This document shows positions 39,601-50,600 of a stretch of DNA of 64,000 nt, in pieces. The position numbers and the translations under genes were made by a program. The notes beneath the pieces were generated by a model, which was given only the letters and a program-made list of their open reading frames with translations, made no database searches and was not told the origin of the DNA. This DNA is from Cliona cf. orientalis (taxonomy: Eukaryota > Porifera > Demospongiae > Clionaida > Clionaidae): assembly GCA_963930775.1 (NCBI GenBank), contig OZ005691.1, forward strand, positions 2,108,001 to 2,172,000, in the 5' to 3' direction. Each line of letters starts with the position of its first letter. Within the stretch, counting starts at the first letter, position 1.

Positions 39601-41136
39601 TGTAGATATAGTGCTACGATGTGGCTTTAATTAGTGGGCACATTTACACACTTTCCTCAATTTCTGGCAACCAGTTTTCATTCCCTAGTGGAGCTACATA
39701 GCTGGAGGACAAACATCACCTGCCCTCACATATGTAGTACAATGTGGTGTGTTGCATGATGATGATACTGTAATATGGGTTCCATGACAATTGCTAGCTA
39801 GAGAGAAAGAGAGAGAGAGAGAGAGACCTTGCTAGGACAGATGGATTCAGTGGTGCTCAATGGAGGACAAACAATGGTGTGTGTGTGCGCGATGATGATG
39901 ATATGGGTTCCATGACAATTGCTAGCTAGAGAGAGAGAGGGAGAGAGAGAGAGACCTTGCTAGGCTGGGACAGATGGATTCAGATAATCTAATAATACGA
40001 TAATATGAATAGCTTGCAATGAGCTTCTGATTTGACCGCAGCGGCGGCAAATTGATTGTATGTGTACATGACCAGCTGTACCTCCTTGTAGTGTGTACGT
40101 GAAAATGAGGCGTGGATATGTAGCAACATACATTTTTATAATATTAAATTTTTATATGATGCACCCTTGATTTGAATTTAATTTAGCATAGTATATATAC
40201 CGCTCTTGACTATAGTGAGAACTCCAGCTGACTATGAGTAGGTATGTCTGTTGTATGCAAACTCTCTTGGTCCAAATTGGTTTATGTCCGACCGCAACTA
40301 GTACGAGATCGATGGCTCGAGCCCTTCCAATGAGTGCCATGGAGTTAGAAGTATTATCAAGAGGCTGAACTGTGTGTGTACGCTCTCATTTAATTAAGTT
40401 AAAAAAAACCCTAGCACATTGTACTTAATAGCTAGCTGTATGTGTGAGTAAGGTAGCTATGGCTCACCCTAGCTTATAGCACATTGTGATAATGGTCACT
40501 TCAATTTGATCGCTGTCACTGGATGAATATGTATAATTATATACATATGTTATGTAGCTGAAATGAATTATAAGTTGCATAAAATATTTTGCAGATTAGT
40601 ATATTGCATGGATGGTTATTGTATGCATGACAAGTCAATTGGATTTGTGTGCACTAGATATAATAGGTTATATAGAATCAAAATTCCAGCACAATGCACA
40701 AGACATCCCTTCAACTTACCATGGGCTTTTAGGTACACCTGGTAGCTGGCCAGCGAGGTTGGTAGTGAGGTTTAGCGGAGCCTTTGTCGCTCTGGGGAGG
40801 TAGCCACAGGCTTGGCCACCTGTGCTGACCGAGGGAAGGAGTGCGTGCACTAGTGGGCACAAGAAAAGGCCTTGGGGGAATCGAAATGTACCTATGTTAG
40901 ATTAGTATAGTAGTAATTATTGAAAAATGTGGAGAAATTTGCACCACCTGCTGCATGCACTGATCTGGTGTGTAGCCAACCAGGCGTCCAATAAGCGTTG
41001 CATGTATGGCCACGTGCTGAGAATTAAGGACACAAGGGCTTCTGGCAGCTGGGGTAATCATGTGGGTGACGATCATTCAATTTGGGGCCACGGAATTGAG
41101 TTATTTGGTGACAATCTGGCATCATTCCCTCTCTCT

Positions 41137-41178
<42 letters not shown>

Positions 41179-43682
41179 TCTCTCTCCCTCTCTCTCCCTT
41201 CTTCTCTCTCTCTTTCTCTCCATCTCTCAGGACGATGCCATGCTCCTGTTTGGGATAACAGCCAGACACGCCGACACAGAACCATTCTCCCCCGGTCTAC
41301 TATCAGCAATGAAGAGATTATGGGAAGACCCTGGAGTGCAGCTGTGCTTCAAGAGATCCAGTGAATATCAACTCAACGATTCTGCACAATAGTAAGTTTA
41401 GCGATTGAGTCAGAGAGAGAGAGAGAGAGAAAGAGAGAGAGTGGGAGGGAGGAAGGAAAGGAGAGATTTACCTGTTCAACTGTATTCATTGTGTTTCCTT
41501 GCCTAGCTGTACTGTTAGCCATGCAAACATTAAGTACAATTGTGTCAGTCTTGTTGACAAGTTACAAGTTTCACTTGATCTTGGCACACCTGTAATATGG
41601 TAGTCTGGGCGCACCATTCATTAGCAGTACAGTGAAATGCTGTGGTTAGTACGAGTAGTAAACGAGAAGCTTTGATTCACAATGAATCACCAGTTCCCTC
41701 TAGCATCTGGTGTCCCTTTGCTCAATGATCTGAAACTAGTAAACAGGCCCTGGGATGTGACAGTGTGTGTGTGTGTGTGTGTGTGTGAATAGAGACAGAG
41801 AGAGAAAATACTATCCCAGCATCAAGTGACACAAAACCATTGAGCTTTGTTTACCGTCACAAGTTCTAATGTTCGTATGACATTGAATAAAATTAATATC
41901 CAAAGCTATATATTTCTTACATCCTCTCAAACTTTAGTCTCACCCAAGAAATAGTGAGTTTTTTTACTCGTGCACTATCCCACTGCGTCCACTTTTATAA
42001 ACGGTAAAAAATGTTTGGTGCATATACCAGGAGCACATGAGGGATCTCTTAATGTGCTCCTGATATACATAACATGCAACAACTAAACTTGCCCAGATGA
42101 TCCTCTCTTAACGTCACTGGGGGGATTTTGTTCCTGTCCTCTGTCCAGCCATGATGGAGTCCTTTAGGACCAGCTAGCCCTAGGTGTGTTGTGTCTGCAT
42201 GCTTCTCTGCTGGAAGCTATAGATCAAAGGATGCCCACTGTAGTGAGATGTCTTTGATATTGGGCCTTGTATGGGTCTGGTCAACTTTCAGCATCCATGC
42301 AGCATGCAGCATGCTTTGGGTGTGACTGGTAGACACGCCCTTAACTACAGTTTATATTGTGAGGTCACAGTCTAAATATTGGGTACCAAATAATATTATT
42401 GAGAGGTGGTCCTTTTGTTCTAGTTTTTACGGTTTTCACTTACACCACACACACTCACACTCACAGTTACCTGGACAGCCTCGACAGAATAGGAGATAGA
42501 AGATACGTACCGACAGTTCACGACATTCTCAGAACAAGAGTGAAATCCACAGGCATCGTAGAGTACGAATTTGACTTCAAATCACTTCACTTCAGGTGAG
42601 CTAGTCGTATTAGGCACCGCCTTCATATTATTGCACATTTCCCAGCTTCTCAATATTGCAAGCTTACTAGCATGCAACATTGAAAAGCTGCAAAGGGCTT
42701 TATACATTCAACTTGTTCGTGAAAACATAGATTTTTATTATTGTGATTTGTTTGATAGAATTGTTGATGTTGGAGGTCAGAGGTCAGAGAGGAAGAAGTG
42801 GATCCACTGTTTTGAGGACGTGACAGCTATCCTCTTCTTCGTTGCTCTCTCAGCCTACGACCTCGGGCTCCGGGAAGAACAAGCGATAGTAAGTGCTATC
42901 CTATCTCCTTATGTAGATTCATGCAAATTAGAGTAGACATTAGTAGGTTTAGTTGGAGTAAATTTTATGCTTTGAATTCAAAGTCAACCATTTAAAAAGA
43001 ACCTTCGTGTGTCCTTCACCAATCGTGTGACCTTACAGTGTATATTTATTACAGTGTAGAAAATCATAAATCCAGTGTAAATTCTGATACCAGTAGCTTG
43101 TGTAGCTTTTACATGCCCCCATGACAAGATGTTTAAAAACATTGCCATCTCCTCTCTCCAGAACCGAATGGATGAAGCTCTGAGGCTGTTCAACTCCATC
43201 CTGAACAACAAGTGGTTCCTCGACACTTCAGTCATCCTCTTCCTCAACAAGAAGGATCTCTTTGAACAGAAAATCAAGGAACGACCTTTACCAGATGTGT
43301 TCCCTGACTTTAGAGGTATGTTCATGTGACGATCTTTACCTATAATATGCGGTCTAGAGCATTATCATTGACTGCTGTGTTATTTTGTATAGACCCTGAT
43401 TTGCCAGGGGTGGGGAGCCATTGTAAATGCCTTTATGATTTTCTGCTTAATGCCCCTATTACTATAATGCTTCTTTTTCCCTTTTTTATAGGGAGAAACA
43501 CCTACCAAGATGGTGTGAATTTCATCAGAGACAAATTTGTTCGGCTCAACAGAAACCCCGGCCGCAAGACGGTCTACACTCACGTCACATGCGCCACAGA
43601 CACAAGTAACATACAGTTTGTATTCGAGTCTGTCACGGACATTATCATCGCCGAGCACCTCAGAGAAACAGGACTATTTTAA
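24830..43682 (+). CDS. Heterotrimeric G protein alpha subunit, Gi/o class
   Basis: Join 24830-24947, 36729-36771, 37462-37603, 41231-41391, 42467-42595, 42759-42888, 43162-43315, 43492-43682; 355 aa. This is the membrane-attached GTPase that relays GPCR signals to effectors and binds G-beta-gamma. Visible: MGC start (Gly2 myristoylation, Cys3 palmitoylation), P-loop GAGESGKST at 40-48, helical domain with EYQLNDSA, switch I arginine R179, switch [14 protein letters not shown] with catalytic Q205, NKKD, and TCATDT near the C-terminus. All GTPase motifs are intact. Gi/o class is inferred from [28 protein letters not shown] and the GLF end. Oddities: Thr replaces Cys at position -4 (LRETGLF), so the usual pertussis toxin target is missing; Ser182 sits where Gi has the Mg-binding Thr. 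The start has a good context (A at -3). All exon phases close exactly. Confidence 0.96.
27558..27632. repeat. Compound poly(C)-(CT)n-poly(C) tract
   Basis: A C run, about 15 CT units, then a C run of nearly 30. Homopurine-homopyrimidine sequence of this kind can adopt non-B structures; only composition is seen here. Confidence 0.9.
31828..32110. mobile_element. G-rich repeat element, copy 2
   Basis: Begins GCAGGGTTTTATACAGAATT followed by AGAGGGGGG and ends CCCCCCCCTCTAAATAAATCACTG. These are the reverse complements (diverged) of the two ends of 7067-7450. About 280 bp with internal G-run repeats and no coding capacity. Confidence 0.6.
36729..36771 (+). CDS. G-alpha exon 2 (P-loop)
   Basis: 43 nt between CATAG and GTAAGC. 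Encodes the phosphate-binding loop and first helix, [13 protein letters not shown], and closes a split Gly at the start and a split Lys at the end. Confidence 0.96.
37462..37603 (+). CDS. G-alpha exon 3
   Basis: 142 nt; acceptor CTCTCAG after a CT-rich tract (37411-37460), donor GTAAGT. Encodes [19 protein letters not shown] through [10 protein letters not shown], the start of the helical domain. Confidence 0.96.
39773..39981. repeat. Tandem duplication, period about 128 bp, with (GA)n
   Basis: ATATGGGTTCCATGACAATT...CTAGCTAGAGAGA...GACCTTGCTAGG...GACAGATGGATTCAG occurs from 39773 and again from 39901. The second copy carries a short CTGG insertion. The copies are nearly identical, so the duplication looks recent. 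Confidence 0.85.
41128..41228 (+). repeat. (CT)n tract at the acceptor of G-alpha exon 4
   Basis: About 100 bp of CT with CCCT interruptions running into CATCTCTCAG, the acceptor itself. Confidence 0.95.
41231..41391 (+). CDS. G-alpha exon 4
   Basis: 161 nt; one codon longer than I recall for vertebrate Gi. Encodes [15 protein letters not shown] through [14 protein letters not shown], the rest of the helical domain. Donor GTAAGT splits a Tyr codon; the in-frame TAG that follows is only met if the intron is retained. Confidence 0.96.
41411..41467 (+). repeat. (GA)n tract just after G-alpha exon 4
   Basis: Begins about 20 bp after the exon 4 donor and is complementary to the CT tract before the same exon. 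Confidence 0.9.
42467..42595 (+). CDS. G-alpha exon 5 (switch I)
   Basis: 129 nt. Encodes [10 protein letters not shown] through [22 protein letters not shown]. Contains R179, the arginine finger, followed by K181-S182-T183. Confidence 0.96.
42759..42888 (+). CDS. G-alpha exon 6 (switch II)
   Basis: 130 nt. Encodes [20 protein letters not shown] through LREEQAI, with Q205 needed for GTP hydrolysis. Ends in phase 0 at GTAAGT. Confidence 0.96.
43162..43315 (+). CDS. G-alpha exon 7
   Basis: 154 nt. Encodes [18 protein letters not shown] through PDVFPDFR, with the NKKD guanine-specificity motif. Donor GTATGT. Confidence 0.96.
43492..43682 (+). CDS. G-alpha exon 8 (C-terminus)
   Basis: 191 nt to TAA at 43680-43682. 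Encodes [27 protein letters not shown] and the receptor-contacting tail ending LRETGLF. Confidence 0.96.
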
Positions 43683-44384
43683 TGAATGTTCTATCACATT
43701 GTTGTGTGTGGAATTTGTGTGTGCGTATGTGTTCTCTGGATTGGGTTAGTGTGTTATGTGTTGCTACATGTGTCAAAGTCATGCAGGCTGTGTTATTATT
43801 ATAAGCTGAAATGTCTACCCATTATAATAATGCTTTTCTTTATACTTTACATACGTACATGTATGTGACAATTATTATTACTATTCTCACATTCTGGTCC
43901 TTTTCATACCTTTTGCTATTATACACTGTTTTAAGGAATTGTTATAATTTCTCTAGTACATTGCCTATTTATGTGGCGCATTCTGTTAACATTGATATTA
44001 TCTATACTCTTTGTACTGTATATGTACGTATACAATATCGTGTCAGGCGTACTTGTCATTTTAACTCTGAAAACAAAATTAATTTCAAGTTCAACCAAAA
44101 TATTAATTTTAATAATGCAGCTACAGGAAGACAATCATAATAATAATATGCATTACCATATTATTATACCATGATTGGGTATGGGATAGATACATGACAT
44201 TGTTACTAAAATTCCATGAACACCAAAAATTTAATAGTATCAAATTTTGCATTGTAGCTACTTCAAAATAATAATGTACTGCTATAAAATATTGCAGGAT
44301 CAGATAATGTATAATTCCAAGTAAAAGCATGACATTGTGCAGTGAATAAAGTGAGAAATATTATAATATGACGCCAAATTAAAA
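43683..44384. other. Convergent 3' UTR region of G-alpha and the ankyrin-ROC gene
   Basis: 702 bp between the two stop codons. The plus strand has AATAAA at 44345-44350; the minus strand has ATTAAA at 44235-44230. If both are used, the transcripts overlap tail-to-tail by roughly 100 bp. Sequence is otherwise AT-rich. Confidence 0.5.
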
Positions 44385-44695
44385 CTACTGTTTTAGAATT
44401 GCCCTTAAACTATTGGCAACATCACCAAATGCAGCACGTCTGAGGCACTTGATGAGAGTGTCCCAGGTGCATGGTTGGGCTAGGTCATGTTCTCCATCCA
44501 GCCATCTCATAAACATCTCCTGACAAGCTTCCTCCTTACTCCAACTGTAGTCTTTCTCTATAGTCTTGATTCTAGACTGGTCAAAGCCGAGTGCTATTGC
44601 CAGGACCTTCCAGTCTGGGGCCACTCTTTCAATGACTCGAACTTTCCTGGTGACACCTTCCAGCAACTGTAGCTCATGTAGTTTGGGCCGGTCAC
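44385..44695 (-). CDS. Ankyrin-ROC gene exon 11: death domain
   Basis: Acceptor AATCACAG at the high-coordinate side; stop on the low side. Encodes DRPKLHELQLLEGVTRKVRV then the six-helix death-domain pattern (W..LA..LGF....I..I, ACQEMFMRWLDGE, TWDTLIKCLRRA, VANSLRAIL). The death-fold call rests on this pattern. Confidence 0.9.
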
Positions 44696-47600
44696 CTGTG
44701 ATTGAAGCATAAAAATGCACTTCAAGTCCTCTTGTAGTGTAGCTAATACTATACACCCCAAGCCAGAAACTCAAAACACAGTTACATGGTTGTGAGTACA
44801 TAGTGAGTTTATATACAGTACAATAAGACGTACCAATCTTGAGGATAGATGTATTTCCGTGGTAGTTCTGAATCTCGGTTTTACCATGTCGAGCTGATGC
44901 TATTAAAAATGAATAATAATAAGATGTAGTAGTGACTGTAAATGTTGGAGCTGGTTATGCACTAGCTATGACTTAAATATTAATAAAAAAACTGTATAAT
45001 TATAGTTATAGACATACCAGTGCTGACAGATGTGGCAGAGTCTGACCCATGATACTGGCTGACGTGCTGGTCTGCATGATCAGTTGGGTTGGTGGCTGAT
45101 TCAGCTACAGCAGGTGTTGTTCTGCCTGCACAGTTAATAGAGGGAGCAGGCAATCACTCAATGGTACATGTAGAATAACAAAAATATCAGAATTATCTCA
45201 GGCAATTCTATTACTCTAAAATAACTTTCCTTTCCTATGGTTTAATAAGATGCTTATTTACTAGAAGTACTTACGTATGATTAGCTCCAATGGATTTCTG
45301 CCAGCAAAGACACTGAACTGGTCTAGCTTCTTCCTAAAGTTCGTTTGTGTTCCCTCCTTTCCCATACTGTCCCTCCACAGTTGGAACACCTGTAATAGCC
45401 CACGGACACCATCATGGGAAGCGCATGCGTCAATGTCTTGCTCAAAGATAACGCAGAATTCATTTATGCTCTTTCGTAAACGTTTGCGTGAATGCTTGGT
45501 AGCAATGTCAGTCAAAAGTTTGTCCGTGATTTCTTGGGCTTCTGTGACATCTTTGCTGAATATCTGTTGAAGAAGAAGCTCACCTAGGTAAGCGTAAGGC
45601 TCAAAGCAAATCCGCTTCTCAAGTTCAACTTTCTGATTCTTATCGTTAATGGCAAACTTCTTTCCTTCTGCAATGGTCGCTGCCACCTCAGTGATGCTGA
45701 CACCAGTCACCTTGCTGGGGTCAAGAGGGTACACAGCAGCGTCTTCTAGGAGAATGAGTGACTCTCGGACAAGAACCTTTGAACAGAACTCCTCCTTTGC
45801 ACTGATAACAGTTTTGATGACAGCAGAACGAAGCCTCACTAGCTCCATCTCCTCGAGTTCAGAGCGAACAATAACCACAACCTGTCGCAGATTGTTGACT
45901 TCAACAATGGCTTCACCTCCAGATCGATTGACCCAGTAGATCCCATTCTTCCACACACTACACTTCCTGTGCAGGGCTAGACGATCACCAGTGGAGGGAT
46001 CGCTTGGAGCAAGAGCAAATAAAAAAGCCAATCGAAGGAGAAGAACCTGAAGAAATCGACTGCTGAAGAACTGCTCGGGTTTTGAACACTGGAGCACCCA
46101 CCCACTGTTGTAGTCAAGCTTTGAGGCACCAGACTCAATGACATCTCGAGGTGTGTCAAGATGTACAAGACCTGGAAAGAAAAAGTATCGCTCACCAGCT
46201 GTTGGAGTTGACTGGCCCTCAGCTACTAGTAGAGATGCAAGCTTGAGCTCTTTAATCTCTTGGCAGAACTCTAGGTGGCACAAAAATTGAGTGATCATAT
46301 CTGAATTGATGTTTGGAAAGAGTGGGGCAAGCTTAGACAGTGGCACCACACCTGTGCTAGTGGAGAGACTCTCCTGATGCTCCTTGAACCCCTCAGGGGC
46401 AAAGATGACTCCATTGACCTGGGAGAGAAGAACAGCTTTATTTAACACTATCCAGCTTCTTTCTGGGCACTCCTTATTCTCCATGAAGAGAATGCTACCA
46501 CGCTCATTCAACTTTTTACACATCTTCAGAGGATTGGAGGATTTTACACATTCAAGATATATATATTGTATATTACGATCGTTCAGTCTCTGTCTTAATT
46601 CATCTGCTGCATCACTGTATGTTATGGCTAATCTATCTCTGAATCTATGGAGCAGGAATACCAGGAAGCAGTGGTGAGCAGCTGCCATTTCCTCTGAGCT
46701 TCTCAGTGACCGGCAGATTTGAGAGAGTATGGAGCGTAGCTTAGTCATGGATGATGACTCAGCATATCGACAGTCGATGACTATCTGCCCAGCGAATGTG
46801 ACACTGTCAATTTTATGGCCATTTACCACTGACTCCAGAGCTCTTGATTTCTGCTTTACTTCACTGGAAGGTATCACATCGGCATGGCTGCCAATGATCA
46901 GTAGGTGTGGCTTAGCCCCTCCTCCAGAGCTGTGGTTGTTGATGAATTGGAACCAGTACTGAAGTGTTCCTCTGATCTTGCCCTCTTCATCCCTCATGTC
47001 CACCACCAGTGTAACGATGGATGGAGAATTTGTCATTGTGTTGTGAAGGAGGGCATCGTGCCCTGCGTAGTATTTCTTGTGACCAGCAAAGTCGTAGAGA
47101 GTCAGGCGCCCTAGAGCTTTACTGTGGATGTCATGAGGAATGATGCCAGCGGTCTTCTCATCAACATCTCTCACCTTGGTGAACTGATGCTTTATTCGTG
47201 AGAAGCCTTGACCTTCAGTGCAGAGGGCCTTGACGAAGGTGCTCTTGCCAGCACCTGAGTTGCCAAGAACAAACATTTTGATGGCCATATCAGTTGGATT
47301 ATCTCGCAAGTGGCTAGGGAAGCATGAAGTAGTAGGTTTAGCTCCACTGCTAAGAAGAAGACGAATAAGTTCAGGCTCACTAGTGTAGTCCAGTGTTGTT
47401 TCGCCACCATAATATGAAACACAGTTGGGATCACACTTGGCTTCTTGCAGTAAGAAAGAGGCAACAGCTGTGTGGCCACCCCTGTATATGGGAAGAAATT
47501 AGCCATGATCAATATACATCATGAATAGACTAATAATTATTTAGAGAGACAAAGCAAACCCCACTCTAATGACACCATGAGAAAATTCATAAATTGCTAC

Positions 47601-50600
47601 ATCTACATGTACATGTATGTATGTACTTATAATGTATTTGTATCTAGATATGTGTGTGTATGAGGAGATACACCGTTCATATGTACAACACAAAATTATA
47701 CATATACATATGCATGTACACACTGTACATACGTTTGTGTACGTAATCATATGCATACATGCACATATATATCGAATACTGGTCAACGCTGATTGTGTGT
47801 ACATGTATATACGTAGCTCTCCTAGCAAGGCTGTTGTGGAGTAGCTATACAAGCCAGGATATTTATCACTGAAGCTGACACTCGAGCAGCAATGTACAAT
47901 AGAGAAGTAAAGAAATTTTACCGTAGTATGCAACAACTACACAGGGTACATAGGGCCAAACACTACTCTACAAGACTGTATGCACGCTACTACGCTTGCA
48001 CTACGTAAACTTTATTTGACTACTACTGTTAGAAAATGAATTGCAGACAAAGGCAAGCCTAGGGAAACATCACAGTGCAGTGCCCAGTTTGTGAGTGGCT
48101 AGTTGTTTCGCTATGATACACAGAACAGCAGTAGTGATGGGTGTGAGTGTTGTGGTTTCCCACAAACAGCTGGTGGTTGAATGATGTCTACCCACAATGC
48201 TCTAGCAGTTGTACGTACACACACATAGTGAATCAAATTGTGCCCTTGACATCAATTTTAATTGGCACATTAAAATCAAATAGTAACAACATTAATTATT
48301 TTTATTTTAATCTGCTATATCTAATAAGGTGAACATGACATCAGTTATGCCATACTTACAGACAAGCATGATGCAGTGGAGTGTGTCCTAAAAAGTCAGT
48401 GCAGTTTGGACTACATTTCAGATCCTTAATGAGATACTTGGCAAGGGGTAGACATCCATTCCTAAATATTATTGAGGATGAAGTAGGGTAGAGTTTATTA
48501 TTGTGATACATGTGTAATAGTTTGTATTCATGTACAAGTCTGTACCTGCCCACATGGTCCTCACCATCCACCCCTCCCCCCACCCTGTGCTGTGCTCGTA
48601 TAGTGATCAAGTCCTAAGACTACAACTGTAAGAGCAACCACAAGGAAAAACCACGGCCCTATGATATGGATAATACAAAGATACTACTGCCATGTTTAGT
48701 TCCATAATAATTATTACTCCTTCTAGGAGCAGTGCCACAATCACACCACTTGCATAGTGAGATTCAGCTATTACTAATGCTATGGCCAAATTTAGTTCCC
48801 TCATAATTAGTGCTACAATCACACCACTTAGTGAGAGAGACATGCATCCTCTTGGAATGGTACTGTTACAGTATAGCGGAAAACGTTCATGAATTTTATG
48901 GTTTGAGAGCCATCCATGAAAGTCTTGTCCACAAAATTCAGGATTGTCCCACCCAACTATATGATTGATTTAGCATTCCACAAAAGTTTTCTCTGTGAAA
49001 TTTTCGCTTCTTCTGATCTGTGAAGGTTTTTCCCCTCGAATGTTTCCCACTATACGTGTACTGTATGATGGGTAAATTTGTGAGGTGCTAATTTTTGTTA
49101 GTTTATATCATGAATAAATGAAATGTTTGGTGAGCTGAAACAAGCTCCACTCATATTCACTCACTCCTTTGATGAGAAATGATACGTCGTTCACATTCTC
49201 ATCATAAAATTACATGTTCATACATATTAAATTTTGTACACAATGATGTCATCCTATTGTTATAGTGATGACTGTAACCTAAACACTGCTATAGCCACAG
49301 TCAGTCAGCTACCCACCTACTAAGGGTTAAATTTTTGAAGACAATTAGGTTTGGTGTGACTATATACCTGGTCTCTAGTGCCTTAGTACTGCACTTACTT
49401 GTCCAATGCACATTTCAAAGGCTAAATTGCACAATCATGTGTGGGTCACTACATAGTGAATAATTGTGGCCTTGACATCAATTTTTGTTGGCATATTTAA
49501 AATCAATTACTAATTTTATTTTGCTATCTACACGTTACATCTAATGAGAATAGGGTATCAGTTGTACCATCAACTTACCAACAAGCATAATGCAGTGGAG
49601 TCCATCCATCAGTGCCAGTGCAGGTTGGACTACATTTCAGATCCTCTATGAGATACTTGGCAAGGGGTAGATGTCCATAACTAAAATCGAGGAAAAAGTA
49701 ATAAATCTCATCACAGTACATGTAACTAATTTTTATAAATCTCATCACAGTACAACCAATGATGATGAAGCACTATAGTGCAAAACCCTTGGCGCATGAG
49801 CTATAGCTAGTCTGCATGTTGCAAATTTGTAAAGCCAAGCAGCACTACAGTTTGTTGGTAGTTGCCTAGCAACCAAAGTTTTTATAGGCAATTTTCTGGC
49901 TATGGGAAGGGGGTGGGTTATCATAATGATGAACAGAGATCAACTACCAACAAAATAGTTACAGTCAAGTTCTAAGAACTATCGCTAGAGCTACACACTA
50001 CTAATCTTGAAATGAAGCTATTGCTGTCTTTTATCAATCAACAGCTCATCAAGAAGCAAAGAAGGCCATGTTGGGTAAATTTCATGGGGTGCTAATTTTC
50101 ATTAATTAGTATAATGGTGAGCTGAAGTCATATTCACTCTTGCTCACCCCTTTGAGAAAGCTGCATATGTATTCATGTATGAAGTGATATGTCGTTCACG
50201 TTCTCATCATAAAATTATTCAAGTTTATACGCACGTACACACTTACATGACATTGGATATCAAATACTGGTCAATGTTGATCGTGTGTAAACTCTAAATG
50301 TAGCTCTCCTTACAAAAGCTGTGGTGGAGTAGCCACACAAGCCAGGGTTAGTTATCACTGAAGCTGACACTCAAGCAGCAATGTAGGTAGACTTAGAAAA
50401 TGTACTACAAGCCCAGGGAAACCCCACAATGCAGTGCCCTGTTTGAGTCTGGTTATATAGTTGTTCTGCATTAGCAGTCAAAAATTTAATACTGACTGTC
50501 ACTGATGGTGGTGTTTGCATATACACAGAACAGCAGTAGTGATGCTAAAAATTTGTATCTGAATATTTTTCTGTGGAGTGTGGGGATCATCTATTGTCTA

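Larger units (their letters stand above)
37604..41230 (+). other. 3.6-kb G-alpha intron 3
   Basis: No exon recognised. A 148-codon open frame on the minus strand (38561-39007) resembles nothing I know. Contains the 128-bp-period duplication with GA tracts at 39773-39981 and ends in a CT tract. Confidence 0.6.

Noticed and set aside
45277..47114. Several plus-strand frames of 69-97 codons opposite the ROC-COR exon
   Set aside because: Antisense shadows of a well-supported minus-strand exon.
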